Shown: one piece after another, positions 19,084 to 28,471 of the stretch
Numbering within the stretch: position 1 is the first letter of the stretch
Layout: the number at the start of each line of letters is the position of its first letter
Assembly (NCBI RefSeq): GCF_018069925.1
Contig: NZ_JAGPXB010000005.1
Span: forward strand, 124,001 to 188,000
Origin: Flavobacterium erciyesense
GTDB lineage: Bacteria > Bacteroidota > Bacteroidia > Flavobacteriales > Flavobacteriaceae
DNA length: 64,000 nucleotides
Direction: 5' to 3'
Position numbers and translations under genes: made by a program
Notes under the pieces: model-generated
What the model was told of the DNA's origin: nothing
The model's database searches: none
Seen by the model: only the letters and a program-made list of their open reading frames with translations

Positions 19084-19111
19084 TAACTGCAAAACTTTAA
19101 GACAACAAATA

Positions 19112-19399
19112 ATGGCCCTTTTTACAAGTAAAGATTTATCCTATTCTGGTTATTCACAATCAATTATTGATAGTACTCATCCTGATGCCATAGCTGTTTT
19201 GCAGGGCGAGTATGTTGACAAAGCAGAGGAAGCCGAAGTAGTTTACTTTTGTAATCAATTTCTTAAAAAATATAAAGTTCCCAAAACTAAAGCTACTTTT
19301 CAAAAAGTTGAACATTTTTTGCACCACGAAGCGTTAGAAAATGAAATACATAGAAGTCAGTTACAAGATTGGATTGCTACCAATTGGATCAAACTGTAG
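19112..19399 (+). CDS. Small conserved-looking hypothetical protein
   Basis: 95-residue soluble protein without signal peptide or membrane helix. I do not recognise the family. It reads well as a folded protein: SIIDSTHPDAIAVLQGEYVDKAEEAEVVYFCNQ, a basic stretch KKYKVPKTKATFQKV, and a C-terminal helix. It has a good promoter with a palindromic operator-like site immediately upstream, and stands alone after the two-component pair at 16542-18934, so it may be a target of that system. Confidence 0.6.
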   Translation: MALFTSKDLSYSGYSQSIIDSTHPDAIAVLQGEYVDKAEEAEVVYFCNQFLKKYKVPKTKATFQKVEHFLHHEALENEIHRSQLQDWIATNWIKL

Positions 19400-19606
19400 T
19401 AGCAATTTCAATGCTTCCATTCGCTTATTTTTATAGTTTATAGTATTATCTTTTTTAAACTAAATATTCCAGCTCCTACTTTTTATGGAATGAATCTAGA
19501 TATAAAATTGTCTATAAACATAACGCTAATGGTAAATTGTTTTTTAAGTATACGCTTAATCTTTGTAAACCCAAAACCAACAACTAGACTGCTGCAACCA
19601 TAAAAA

Positions 19607-19903
19607 ATGAAAAAAACACTTTGGATTTTAACATTAGTTTTAATTTTAATCTTTTCATTCCCGGCAAAACAAAAACACATCGGAATAATAGAGTCCGATT
19701 ATACGAACACAAATACCATCTTGTTCAAGCAGCACTTTAAACGAGACGATGATACCAGATTATCGATTAGTCGCATCAACAAAGAAAATCGCGTAAAAAG
19801 TGATCCCAACTATCGTACCCGACGTAAAAAAGGAAAGATAATATTTTCGAATTCTGTACTTTTACAATCGGAATCTAAACCTGATTTTAAAACCAAAAAA
19901 TAG
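19607..19903 (+). CDS. Small exported or membrane-anchored hypothetical protein
   Basis: 98 residues: an N-terminal hydrophobic segment (MKKTLWILTLVLILIFSFPA) acting as signal peptide or anchor, followed by a strongly basic tail (RYRTRRKKGKI type composition) of about 75 residues. No recognised domain. It lies alone between the 95-residue protein and a secreted nuclease gene on the same strand. Coding potential is supported only by the clean signal sequence and length. Confidence 0.45.
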   Translation: MKKTLWILTLVLILIFSFPAKQKHIGIIESDYTNTNTILFKQHFKRDDDTRLSISRINKENRVKSDPNYRTRRKKGKIIFSNSVLLQSESKPDFKTKK

Positions 19904-19978
19904 TCGGATGAATACCATTTCTATTTACGGAACACCATTACAATTATTCATTGACAATCTATAGTACCATTTAACGGT

Positions 19979-20785
19979 TTGAAAAGATTTATACCTCTAT
20001 TGCTGCTATTTTTTATTTCATTTTACACTTTTGCTCAACTAAAAGTAGCCTCTTGGAATATTGAAAACCTTGGTAAGTCAAAATCTGCAAACGAAATACT
20101 TTTTATAGTCAATACCGTAAAAGATTTTGATATAATTGCTATCCAAGAGGTGGTTGCAGGACCCGGAGGAGCACAAGCTGTTGCTCAACTCGTTGACGAC
20201 CTCAATCGAAAAGGGAAGCAATGGGATTATGTAGTAAGCGATCCTACAAGCAGTAGTGCTTATAAAACCGAACGTTATGCTTTTATTTGGCAAGCATCAA
20301 AAGTTAGGAAGCTAGGAAATGCTTGGCTTGAAAAAAAATTCAATAAAGAAATTGATAGAGAACCTTTTTACTGTACATTCAGAAACGGGAATAAAACCTT
20401 TACTTTGGTAAATTTTCATGCCATCACCAAGCAACGTCAACCCGAAACAGAAATCAAATTTTTTAAATTATTACCCGAGCAATACCCAAATCTAAACTTG
20501 ATATTCATAGGCGATTTTAATTGCCCACAATCTCACAGCGTATTTAATCCTTTAAAAAAAATGGGATATGAACCAGTTTTTAAAGGCCAAAAAACTTCGT
20601 TAAAAAAGAAATGTATTGCAGGAAATTGTTTGGCATCAGAATTTGACAACATTTTTTACAACAAAGTAAAGATAAAAGTAGATCAAAAAGGCGTAGTGCC
20701 TTTTTATATAAGTTTCACTACGTTACTTGAGGCAAGAAAAATTTCAGACCACATTCCTATTTGGTTTCAATTTTCGTTGCTCTAA
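19979..20785 (+). CDS. Secreted endonuclease/exonuclease/phosphatase-family protein
   Basis: 268-residue protein of the DNase I-like EEP fold. A signal peptide (FIPLLLLFFISFYTFAQ) precedes the domain. Family motifs: VASWNIENLG (Asn, metal site), IIAIQEV (catalytic Glu near 53), FTLVNFHA, LIFIGDFNCPQ (Asp/Asn) and SDHIPIWF (catalytic His). It is probably an extracellular or periplasmic nuclease or phosphatase. The start is taken as TTG 19979, because no ATG occurs before the signal peptide. Length and motif set are normal for bacterial secreted nucleases of this fold. Confidence 0.82.
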   Translation: MKRFIPLLLLFFISFYTFAQLKVASWNIENLGKSKSANEILFIVNTVKDFDIIAIQEVVAGPGGAQAVAQLVDDLNRKGKQWDYVVSDPTSSSAYKTERYAFIWQASKVRKLGNAWLEKKFNKEIDREPFYCTFRNGNKTFTLVNFHAITKQRQPETEIKFFKLLPEQYPNLNLIFIGDFNCPQSHSVFNPLKKMGYEPVFKGQKTSLKKKCIAGNCLASEFDNIFYNKVKIKVDQKGVVPFYISFTTLLEARKISDHIPIWFQFSLL

Positions 20786-20861
20786 TTTTTAAAAAAAAAT
20801 CTTTACCTGTTTTACACTTTGTACAACATTATAAAAGATTTAGATTATTAACCGAATTGCT

Positions 20862-22121
20862 TTAGGTTTTTAACTTCTTTTTCTTTGCTGCGGGAAATAA
20901 AACATTGTTCAAAATTAATCTGAAACCAGGAGAATTGGGATGCAAATCGAGAACCGTTGGCGCATCACCCACTTGATGTTGGTAATCTTCAGGATCATGA
21001 CCTCCGTAAAAAGTAAACATTCCTTTGCCTTTTTGCCCATGAATATAGCGTGCTTCGTTATTGAGTTCACAAGCTCCCATGACCAAAACATTAGACTTTA
21101 TTAAATTAGAATCATAAGCAGTGGTTTGCCCCATAAATCCTTTTACTAACTGTGTATGATTTTGACATAACATACTTGGGATAGGATCCCATTTTGCCGA
21201 AAATTCCATTAAAGTAAAATAGTCTTTATCCATCGGAATACGGCGTTTAGAAGTCATGTCAATATCTGAAAACTCATATTGTTCCGGTTTACGCTCTAAA
21301 GTAAAATCCTTAAAAGCGAAAGCGCTCGTATAATTCAATTTTGATTGGTAATTGGCCTCACTCGCATCACCATCAAACATAGTTTCGCAAATGTCTAATC
21401 CATCAGCTGCCAATGCAATATCGAAGCTGTCAGTTGCTGAACACATCGCAAACATAAATCCTCCACCAATTACAAAATCTCTAATTTTTTTTGCAACTGC
21501 TCCTTTTTCGTTTGATACTTTTGCATACCCTAAAGAGGAGGCTAAGGTTTCAGCTTCTTTTTTTTGCTCAATGTACCAAGGTGTATTTTTGTACGCACCA
21601 TAAAACTTACCATATTGTCCCGTAAAATCTTCGTGATGTAAGTGTAGCCAATCATACAAAAGCAATTGGTCTGTCAAAACCTCCGAGTCATATATAGCTG
21701 TAAAAGGAATTTCGGCATAGGTAAGCACGAGTGTTACGGCATCATCCCACGGTTGTTTGCCTTTTGGGGTGTAAACCGCAATTTTTGGAGCTTTTTCTAA
21801 GAGAACAGCTTCCATATTTTGGGACGGACTGTTTATCTCGTTCAAGATTGTTTGTTGCTCATCATCTGAAAGTACTTCAAAACTAACTCCTCGAATTTGG
21901 CATTCTTTTCTAATTTCATCGGCATCAGGTAATAAGAAAGATCCGCCTCGGTAATTTAAAAGCCAGCTAGCTTTGTAACTTTTATCGATACACCAAAACG
22001 TGATTCCATAAGCTTTAAGATGATTTTTTTGCGAAGTTTCATCCATTGGCAACAAAATAAAAGAGGCTTTTGCCTGTATCGAAAGGAACACTACCGCTAA
22101 AAAAAGAAGTCGCTGCATCAT
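20862..22121 (-). CDS. Secreted class I amidotransferase-like protein
   Basis: About 419 residues with an N-terminal signal peptide (LLFLAVVFLSIQAKA). I recall this Bacteroidetes family being listed as 'asparagine synthetase B', but I see no N-terminal Cys glutaminase nor ATP-pyrophosphatase domain. The middle region instead resembles a class I GATase/ThuA-like fold: IAVYTPKGKQPWDDAVTLV, YDWLHLHHEDF, and an elbow GGGFMFAMCSATDS with a candidate nucleophile Cys. TFYGGHDPED near the C-terminus could supply a His. Start chosen at ATG 22121, 22 bp after a TATCTTTG promoter box; an upstream TTG is part of that box. The biochemical role is unknown. Confidence 0.7.
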   Translation of the reverse strand: MMQRLLFLAVVFLSIQAKASFILLPMDETSQKNHLKAYGITFWCIDKSYKASWLLNYRGGSFLLPDADEIRKECQIRGVSFEVLSDDEQQTILNEINSPSQNMEAVLLEKAPKIAVYTPKGKQPWDDAVTLVLTYAEIPFTAIYDSEVLTDQLLLYDWLHLHHEDFTGQYGKFYGAYKNTPWYIEQKKEAETLASSLGYAKVSNEKGAVAKKIRDFVIGGGFMFAMCSATDSFDIALAADGLDICETMFDGDASEANYQSKLNYTSAFAFKDFTLERKPEQYEFSDIDMTSKRRIPMDKDYFTLMEFSAKWDPIPSMLCQNHTQLVKGFMGQTTAYDSNLIKSNVLVMGACELNNEARYIHGQKGKGMFTFYGGHDPEDYQHQVGDAPTVLDLHPNSPGFRLILNNVLFPAAKKKKLKT

Positions 22122-22142
22122 AGGATATTTTTTTTGATATTT

Positions 22143-22150
22143 CAAAGATA
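22143..22150 (-). promoter_or_regulatory. -7 promoter element of the secreted amidotransferase-like gene
   Basis: On the minus strand TATCTTTG fits TAnnTTTG and lies 21 bp before the ATG at 22121. Confidence 0.5.
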
Positions 22151-22286
22151 GAAACTAAGGAGAATAGTAAATCTAATTTTAACTATAAAATGACTCCGCA
22201 TGTTAAATTTACTTCAAATCACGTAAAAACACGTACAAATGGTTTCTAGTGTAGTGCTAAATTCGCAAGTAGTTAAAACCAAAACT

Positions 22287-22427
22287 ATGAGAACCTTAAT
22301 AATGATACCAAACCCAAACAACTCACCATTTAAAATGTTGACATTATTAAAAAAATTAGGAATTATAGTCCTAATTGGGTGTATACTATTTTTCTATATT
22401 TTGTGCTTCCGGTTTTTAAGCCAATAA
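22287..22427 (+). CDS. Possible small single-pass membrane protein
   Basis: 46-codon reading frame starting MRTLIMIPNPNNSPFKML with one clear hydrophobic helix (IIVLIGCILFFYILCFRFL). It sits in the otherwise empty 331-bp gap between the divergent amidotransferase-like gene and the DUF547 gene. There is no recognised family and no obvious promoter, so it may be chance. An in-frame ATG at 22239 would add 16 residues. Confidence 0.25.
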   Translation: MRTLIMIPNPNNSPFKMLTLLKKLGIIVLIGCILFFYILCFRFLSQ

Positions 22428-22452
22428 CCTAATTCAATAAACACTTTTTCTT

Positions 22453-23106
22453 TTGAAAAATTACCACGTCAATATCGCCCAAGAAATGCTTTCGATTGCT
22501 CAAAAAGGAGGCGATACTAGTGCGCATCGCAGACAACTGTTTTATATTCGAGCCTCAAATCTTCAAAATAGCCTTACAAACGATTGTTTAAAAATTGTAT
22601 TTTGGCTCAACTTATACAATGCTTTTTACCTATTACAACAAAATGAAATAGCACAAAATAAACAGCACCATAAATTAAAAAAGATAAAAGTAGCTCGATC
22701 AGTGCTTTCTTTGCATGATATCGAACACGGTATTTTAAGAAAAACAAAACTAAATATAGGTTTTGGGTATTTAAAAAATCCTTTTTACTCTTCCTTCATT
22801 AAAAATATGGCCGTAGAGCAATTGAATTACAATGTGCATTTTGCTTTACAAAAAATCAAAACAAATTCCGGCGGAACGATAATCTATGATGCCGAAATCT
22901 TACACACGCAGCTAAAAAAAACTGCTATTACCCTCTTACAAGAGCAAACTCAAGAAGACACAGCACAAAATATACTTTTTACACCTTCTTTTTTACGCCA
23001 ATATGCAGGTGATTTTGGTGGCTTTGGTAGTATCAAAAATATACTGCAATTAATTTTAAACAGAGACTTACAAAAACACAGCTTGCGATATAAAAAATTC
23101 ACGTAA
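22453..23106 (+). CDS. DUF547 domain protein
   Basis: 217-residue protein with the DUF547 signature: LKIVFWLNLYNAFYLLQ at about 45-61, LSLHDIEHGILR near 85-96, and KNPFYSSFI. DUF547 has a papain-like/transglutaminase-related fold by general knowledge, but its role is not established. There is no signal peptide. The start is uncertain: TTG 22453 gives a natural N-terminus, whereas the first ATG is 11 codons further in. It is separated from the response regulator on the opposite strand by 17 bp, so the two genes are convergent. Confidence 0.75.
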   Translation: MKNYHVNIAQEMLSIAQKGGDTSAHRRQLFYIRASNLQNSLTNDCLKIVFWLNLYNAFYLLQQNEIAQNKQHHKLKKIKVARSVLSLHDIEHGILRKTKLNIGFGYLKNPFYSSFIKNMAVEQLNYNVHFALQKIKTNSGGTIIYDAEILHTQLKKTAITLLQEQTQEDTAQNILFTPSFLRQYAGDFGGFGSIKNILQLILNRDLQKHSLRYKKFT

Positions 23107-23123
23107 TATAAATGAAATTTTTT

Positions 23124-23792
23124 TTATAAGTCAAAGAGCATTAGGTCGTTCTGCACCGCAAAAACTACTAAACCTGCACTGTTTTTAGATTCTGTTTTTA
23201 AAAGTAAATTATTGCGATGCCCTTCAACAGTTCTGGGACTTATAAAAAGTATTTCAGCAATTTCTGCTGTACTTTTTTGTGCGCAAATTAGTCCTAAAAC
23301 CTCAATTTCACGAGCCGTCAAAAAATTAGCATCAAAAACAGATTTCATTTTTTTAGAATTCAAACTATCTTCTTGAATAATTTTTAAGACATCCTCTGTA
23401 TAATAAAAACCTTTTTCAGCAACCTCATTTATAGTAAGCAAAAGCTCTTGCGGAGTGGCGTTTTTAATTAAATAAGCCACAGCTCCTACTGCAATCATGT
23501 TCGCTATAAAAGATTTGGTTTGGTAACTTGTCAGTGCTATTATTTTTATATCTGGAAAAGAAGTATGAATAATTTTAGTAGCCTCGACTCCATTTATTTC
23601 GGGCATTTTAAGATCCATAATAATGATATCAGGCACATTAACATTTTCATCATGTAAAGCATCTAGGAGTTCTTGTCCGTTCGCCGCTTCAAAAACAACG
23701 TTAATATTTTCTTCGCGGTCTAGTAAAAATAATATTCCTTTGCGAAATAAAATTTCATCATCTACAAGCGCAATTTTTACAACGTTTTTCAT
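23124..23792 (-). CDS. NarL/LuxR-type response regulator
   Basis: 222-residue regulator. Receiver domain with acidic residues LVDDE (10-13), phospho-acceptor Asp60 in IIIMDLKMPEINGVEA, Thr/Ser near 86 and Lys in YLIKNATPQE. The C-terminal GerE/LuxR helix-turn-helix (LTAREIEVLGLICAQKSTA, then ISPRTVEGHRNNLL) binds DNA. It lies three bases after the kinase gene of the same leftward operon, so kinase and regulator form a cognate pair. The genes upstream in the operon encode a membrane protein and a small conserved protein. Confidence 0.93.
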   Translation of the reverse strand: MKNVVKIALVDDEILFRKGILFLLDREENINVVFEAANGQELLDALHDENVNVPDIIIMDLKMPEINGVEATKIIHTSFPDIKIIALTSYQTKSFIANMIAVGAVAYLIKNATPQELLLTINEVAEKGFYYTEDVLKIIQEDSLNSKKMKSVFDANFLTAREIEVLGLICAQKSTAEIAEILFISPRTVEGHRNNLLLKTESKNSAGLVVFAVQNDLMLFDL

Positions 23793-23795
23793 TTT

Positions 23796-24587
23796 CTAAA
23801 AATTAAAATTTACTTTGACTCCTTCATTAATTCCTGATTGCAACTTCAAATTCCCATTCAAAAAAGTCACTCGGCTCTCGATGTTTTTCATTCCTAGACC
23901 TTTTTGATTCTCAAATATTTTTTGATCGAAACCGACTCCATTATCAGTATAAAAACCGTGTTTTTTGCCGTTTTTTTCATCTAATACAAGATTAATTTCG
24001 GTTGCTTTACCATGACGCAAAGAATTATTCATTAATTCTTGCAGAATCCTAAAAACATGTAAATGTCTATCATTTTCGGCAAGATCAAAACTAGTATTGC
24101 AGGTAAAATTCACTTTAACTGCCTTACTACTACTGAACTCCTCACAGAGCTCTTCGATTCCTGCTTGCAAACCAAATTTCTCCAAAACTGGAGGCAGTAA
24201 GTTATGAGCTATTTTTCGCGAATTATCAAGTGCTTTACCTGTTAAATCAATAATGGTAGTTGTGATTTCCTTGACTTGTAATTCTGATAATTTGGGGGTG
24301 TTAAGCAAATGACTATTCAAAGAAACAATGTTCAATTTAGAACTTATATCATCATGTAAATCTTGTGCAATACGTTTCCTCTCCTCTTCTTGTGTAAGAA
24401 TTACAGCAGTCAATAGCTCTTTTTGATATTGAATTTCTAGATCTTTTTTCTCAAGCTCTTTTTGAATAATTTTCTTTCTTGAAAAATAAAAAAACAAGAC
24501 CAACACAATTCCCATCAGAATAAATGTAACGCAACTATAGATAATAATCTCTATTATTTCATTTTCAGCAAGGGTGTTTGGTTTCAT
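23796..24587 (-). CDS. Sensor histidine kinase (HisKA_3 type)
   Basis: 263-residue kinase with one N-terminal transmembrane helix (about 13-35), a coiled coil, and the NarX/DegS-type dimerisation box EEERKRIAQDLHDDISSKL (His78). The HATPase domain is at about 165-263, with FRILQELMNNSLRHG (N-box), TDNGVGFD, and KGLGMKNIESRV (G-box). It has almost no extracytoplasmic part, so sensing probably occurs through the membrane partner encoded just upstream. It overlaps that gene by four bases (ATGA) and is followed after three bases by the response regulator. Confidence 0.92.
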   Translation of the reverse strand: MKPNTLAENEIIEIIIYSCVTFILMGIVLVLFFYFSRKKIIQKELEKKDLEIQYQKELLTAVILTQEEERKRIAQDLHDDISSKLNIVSLNSHLLNTPKLSELQVKEITTTIIDLTGKALDNSRKIAHNLLPPVLEKFGLQAGIEELCEEFSSSKAVKVNFTCNTSFDLAENDRHLHVFRILQELMNNSLRHGKATEINLVLDEKNGKKHGFYTDNGVGFDQKIFENQKGLGMKNIESRVTFLNGNLKLQSGINEGVKVNFNF

Positions 24588-25225
24588 AATTCGCTCTTAA
24601 TTTCGTTGTATGAAAATCTTCTTTTCCAATCGATCAAAATAATTATTTGATACAAAAGATACATAAAACTATTCAAAACCCATGGTATTTTATTAAATTC
24701 TGCACTCAACGACGTCATTAAATTACCTACAAGAAATAAAATGGTACTTCCTAATAAATAAACTAGAATCCCAATGTTCACGTAATAAAATTCTTTTTTT
24801 TCATTCAGTAAATTATAAAAATGAAAACTTGCCAACACAACTAATACAATTGAAGTAATTACAATTTCTAATAAATTGAACCTAAAAAACAAAGTGTTAT
24901 CAGAAGCAAATTGCACGCCTAAAATCAATAAAACAACTACGAAACAAGCTGTTACAATTTTATTTTGCATACCATCTTGTTTTAATATTTGCTTGTAAAA
25001 CCCACTTAACAAGATGAATTGTCCTATAAAATAAAAATGAGAAAGGAATAAATTACTACTCTTTTGCAAAATTAAAATTTCAGCCCACACTTGAATAATA
25101 CAGGAGAGCGCGAGATAAATTGTAAAGATTTTATAGGCCTTGGTTTCTTTAAAAAATTGAGTAGAAAAAAGAATTAGATTAAGTAATAAAACAAAATATC
25201 CTGTGTATGCGAGAATTGTAATCAT
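24584..25225 (-). CDS. Multi-pass membrane protein in two-component operon
   Basis: 213-residue hydrophobic protein with six or seven membrane helices (about 3-20, 32-48, 61-78, 89-105, 117-134, 148-168, 178-196). I do not recognise a named domain. The gene overlaps the kinase gene by four bases and follows the small conserved gene by two bases, so it belongs to the same operon. It probably acts as the membrane sensor or an accessory of the kinase, which itself has little sensory sequence. Confidence 0.65.
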   Translation of the reverse strand: MITILAYTGYFVLLLNLILFSTQFFKETKAYKIFTIYLALSCIIQVWAEILILQKSSNLFLSHFYFIGQFILLSGFYKQILKQDGMQNKIVTACFVVVLLILGVQFASDNTLFFRFNLLEIVITSIVLVVLASFHFYNLLNEKKEFYYVNIGILVYLLGSTILFLVGNLMTSLSAEFNKIPWVLNSFMYLLYQIIILIDWKRRFSYNEIKSEL

Positions 25226-25227
25226 TT

Positions 25228-25623
25228 CTATTTTTGTAATAATGGACTACTTTCATCACATACAGTTGGACAGGGTCTGGTAAAATCATAAATATCGTCT
25301 TCTCCTTGGGTAACACCATCAACACCAACAGTAATCATGTCAACGTATGTATTTGTTGCTGCATCAAACTTAGTACCTACGATCATTAATTTTTCTACAT
25401 TGTTGTCATCAACTCCAATATAAGCTCTTACCGCATCAACACCCTCGGCCAAAACTTCAAGTAAGTCTTCCTTTGGAATTAAAAATGCATTTAACCGATG
25501 GTGTTTGTTATAATCACCTTCTTTTTTAGACCAACGTTTGGCCCATTTTTGAGCAGTTTTTAATGAAATTGAATTTGGTTTTTTACTCGTTATACTTTCT
25601 TTTGAATTGGTTTGTTTTTCCAT
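25228..25623 (-). CDS. Conserved Bacteroidetes small protein with CPxxCD tail
   Basis: 131-residue soluble protein. Features: basic N-terminal half (SLKTAQKWAKRWSKKEG), NAFLIPKEDLLEVLAEGVDA, a beta-rich middle (VRAYIGVDDN, KLMIVGTKFD), and a C-terminal RPCPTVCDESSPL with a CPxxCD motif that could bind metal or form a disulfide. I have seen this pattern in many Bacteroidetes hypothetical proteins, but no function is known to me. It is the first gene of the operon that continues with a membrane protein, kinase and regulator. Confidence 0.65.
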   Translation of the reverse strand: MEKQTNSKESITSKKPNSISLKTAQKWAKRWSKKEGDYNKHHRLNAFLIPKEDLLEVLAEGVDAVRAYIGVDDNNVEKLMIVGTKFDAATNTYVDMITVGVDGVTQGEDDIYDFTRPCPTVCDESSPLLQK

Positions 25624-25725
25624 TATTGAAAGAATTAGGTTGCTTAATTTGATTCAAGAAAATGATAGGCTAAACTACCATTTTTTTATTATTTTAACAA
25701 AAAGAATACGATATTACAATTTACT

Positions 25726-25760
25726 AAAAAAGCCTAAACTTTTTGAAATTTAGGCTTTTA
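25726..25760 (-). terminator. Rho-independent terminator of dnaB
   Basis: AAAGCCTAAA / TTTAGGCTTT hairpin. Read leftward it is followed by a T run; it lies 33 bp after the dnaB stop. Confidence 0.75.
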
Positions 25761-25792
25761 TATCATGCAAATACTTTTTTCGACTACTTTAA

Positions 25793-27337
25793 TTAAAACG
25801 GAACATCACTATCATCATCATCATCATTGAAATTACTACCAAAAGCCTCATTTGCTGATGGTAAATTTTTAGTAATAAAAGGATTATCTTCTTGATTCAT
25901 ACTTGAAGGCAAATCATCATAACCTCCGCTGTAATCTTCCAAGTTATCAAATTTACCTAGGTGTCCTAAGAATTTCAAACGAACGTTCTCGATACTACCA
26001 TTACGGTGCTTGGCAATCATAATTTCGGCTTGACCCGCTGTTGGCGCTGCTTCGTCATCATCCCATTCATCAATTTTATAATATTCCGGACGGTATAAGA
26101 ACGATACAATATCGGCATCTTGCTCAATCGCTCCAGATTCACGAAGGTCAGAAAGCAATGGTCTTTTACTTGAACCACGAGTTTCAACGGCACGAGACAA
26201 TTGCGAAAGTGCAATTACTGGCACATTTAATTCTTTTGCTAATGCCTTCAAGTTTCGAGAAATCGTCGAAATCTCTTGCTCTCGATTTCCTCCTCCTTTT
26301 CCGCTACCACCAGCAGTCATTAATTGCAAATAATCGACAATGATGATTCGAATTCCGTGTTGCGAAACCAAACGTCTTGCTTTTGCACGCAAATCAAAAA
26401 TCGATAATGAAGGTGTATCATCTATAAAAAGGGGCGCTTTCTCCAAATTTTTAACCTTAGTACTCAACTGCTCCCACTCGTGTTTTTCTAATTTTCCGGT
26501 ACGCAATTTTTCTGAAGACAAACCAGTTTCTGAAGATATCAAACGTGTAATCAACTGTACCGATGCCATCTCCAAAGAAAACAAGGCTACAGGCATTTTA
26601 AAATCGATTGCCATATTACGAGCCATAGACAATACGAATGCCGTTTTTCCCATCGCAGGTCTCGCAGCAATGATAATTAAATCACTTGGCTGCCAACCAG
26701 AAGTCACCTTATCTAATTTGTCAAAACCAGTGGCTACACCACTCAAGCCTTCTTGACCAGCAATTTCTTCGATTCGCTTTTTAGCTTGTAAAACCAAACT
26801 TTGCGCTGTTTCAGAACTACGTTTGATATTTCCTTGCGTTACTTCGTATAGTTTAGATTCTGCTCTGTCTAATAAATCAAATACATCTGTAGTTTCATCG
26901 TAAGAGTCTTCGATAATTTCAGTAGAAATTCGAATCAAACTACGCTGAATGAATTTTTGCAAAATGATTCGCGAGTGAAATTCAATGTGTGCCGAAGATG
27001 ATATTTTTTGAGTCAGTTGAATTAAATACAAATCGCCACCAGCGAGCTCCAATTTGGCATTCTTTTTTAATTGTGCCGATACAGTCAACAAATCAATAGG
27101 TTGCGTATCAGTAAACAATTGGGTGATTGCTTCAAAAATATGCTTGTGTGCTTCTTTGTAAAAAGCATCAGGTTGCAGAATATCAATAACATCATCTACA
27201 CCTTTTTTATCAATCATCATGGCGCCAAGTACAGCCTCCTCTAATTCAATAACTTGAGGTTGTAATTTTCCTTTTTCTAGGCTTATAATTGTCGATTTAT
27301 CAACCTTCACTGGATTGATGTTTCTGAAGTTTTCCAT
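25793..27337 (-). CDS. dnaB: Replicative DNA helicase DnaB
   Basis: Hexameric 5'-3' helicase of the replication fork. 514 residues. N-terminal DnaB domain (about 25-130; EEAVLGAMMID near 32), linker, then the RecA-like core with Walker A ARPAMGKTAF near 230, SLEMASVQLITRLIS, Walker B IIIVDYLQLM near 333, and the arginine-finger region SKRPLLSDLRESGAIEQDAD. The C-terminus is extended and acidic (DDDDDSDVPF), common in Bacteroidetes DnaB. A TACTTTCG box lies just upstream on the minus strand. No intein is present. Confidence 0.97.
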   Translation of the reverse strand: MENFRNINPVKVDKSTIISLEKGKLQPQVIELEEAVLGAMMIDKKGVDDVIDILQPDAFYKEAHKHIFEAITQLFTDTQPIDLLTVSAQLKKNAKLELAGGDLYLIQLTQKISSSAHIEFHSRIILQKFIQRSLIRISTEIIEDSYDETTDVFDLLDRAESKLYEVTQGNIKRSSETAQSLVLQAKKRIEEIAGQEGLSGVATGFDKLDKVTSGWQPSDLIIIAARPAMGKTAFVLSMARNMAIDFKMPVALFSLEMASVQLITRLISSETGLSSEKLRTGKLEKHEWEQLSTKVKNLEKAPLFIDDTPSLSIFDLRAKARRLVSQHGIRIIIVDYLQLMTAGGSGKGGGNREQEISTISRNLKALAKELNVPVIALSQLSRAVETRGSSKRPLLSDLRESGAIEQDADIVSFLYRPEYYKIDEWDDDEAAPTAGQAEIMIAKHRNGSIENVRLKFLGHLGKFDNLEDYSGGYDDLPSSMNQEDNPFITKNLPSANEAFGSNFNDDDDDSDVPF

Positions 27338-27423
27338 AGCACGAAAGTAACAAAATTTAAAAAAAGATTAAGCCGGAGTTATTACAAATAAATGTTCATA
27401 AGTAACTATTTTTTGTTTATAAC

Positions 27424-27460
27424 CCCAAAAAAAACCGTCTCATAGCAGTACGAGACGGTT
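27424..27460 (-). terminator. Rho-independent terminator of accA
   Basis: AACCGTCTC / GAGACGGTT hairpin at 27433-27460. Read leftward it is followed by a run of eight T, 24 bp after the accA stop. Confidence 0.85.
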
Positions 27461-27483
27461 AGGTAAATATAAGTTTGGAGTGC

Positions 27484-28437
27484 TTATTCCTTGTACTCTC
27501 CCATTTTGCTGTATTTCTCCATTCTTTGCGCAATTAAATCAGCTGTTGATAAGTCTTTCAGCTCATTATAACCTTTCAAGATGTATTGCTCTACGGTTTT
27601 AAACGTAGTTTCTCTATCGTAGTGCGCTCCTCCAAGAGGTTCTGGAATGATATCGTCAACTAATTTTTGTTTTTTCATATCGGCTGATGTCAATTTCAAA
27701 GCCTCAGCAGCTTGTTCTTTGTACTCCCAACTTTTCCATAAAATTGAAGAACAAGATTCAGGTGAAATAACAGAGTACCAAGTGTTTTCCATCATGTAAA
27801 CTCTATCTCCCACTCCTATTCCTAGTGCACCACCTGATGCTCCTTCACCCACAATGACAGTAATAATTGGCACTTTCAAGTTAACCATCTCAAAAATGTT
27901 TCTCGCAATAGCTTCTCCTTGTCCACGCTCTTCAGCCTCAAGCCCTGGATAAGCACCGGGAGTATCAATTAGGGTAACAACTGGAATACCAAATTTTTCA
28001 GCCATTTTCATCAAGCGCAATGCTTTTCTGTAACCTTCAGGATTTGCCATCCCGAAATTACGAAACTGACGCATTTTAGTATTGATCCCTTTTTGTTGAC
28101 CAACAAACATAAATGATTGCCCGTTTATTTGGCCTAAACCACCTATCATGGCTTTATCATCTTTAAATGCTCTATCCCCAAAAAGTTCCAAAAATGTACC
28201 TTTCGTAAGATTAGTGATATGCTCTAAAACATAAGGTCTATTTGGATGTCTAGACAGCTGAACACGTTGCCAAGCTGTAAGATTTTTGTAAATATTTTTT
28301 TTGGTTTCTTCTAGTTTTTTGTTGATTTGTTTACAGGTATTTGTAACGTCAACATCTGATTCTGTACCAATGATAAGACATTTCTCTAACTGCTCTTCTA
28401 ACTCTTTTATAGGAAGCTCAAAATCTAAATATTCCAT
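27484..28437 (-). CDS. accA: Acetyl-CoA carboxylase carboxyltransferase subunit alpha
   Basis: Alpha subunit of the carboxyltransferase that, with AccD, moves CO2 from carboxybiotin to acetyl-CoA to give malonyl-CoA for fatty acid synthesis. 317 residues, full length. The crotonase-like fold shows [21 protein letters not shown], the oxyanion-hole glycines in [15 protein letters not shown], and [20 protein letters not shown]. The N-terminal helices [10 protein letters not shown] are also typical. Monocistronic, with TATATTTG upstream on the minus strand and a strong terminator downstream. Confidence 0.97.
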   Translation of the reverse strand: MEYLDFELPIKELEEQLEKCLIIGTESDVDVTNTCKQINKKLEETKKNIYKNLTAWQRVQLSRHPNRPYVLEHITNLTKGTFLELFGDRAFKDDKAMIGGLGQINGQSFMFVGQQKGINTKMRQFRNFGMANPEGYRKALRLMKMAEKFGIPVVTLIDTPGAYPGLEAEERGQGEAIARNIFEMVNLKVPIITVIVGEGASGGALGIGVGDRVYMMENTWYSVISPESCSSILWKSWEYKEQAAEALKLTSADMKKQKLVDDIIPEPLGGAHYDRETTFKTVEQYILKGYNELKDLSTADLIAQRMEKYSKMGEYKE

Positions 28438-28471
28438 AGGATTTTTGCGTTTTTGTTTTTATTTCGAACCG

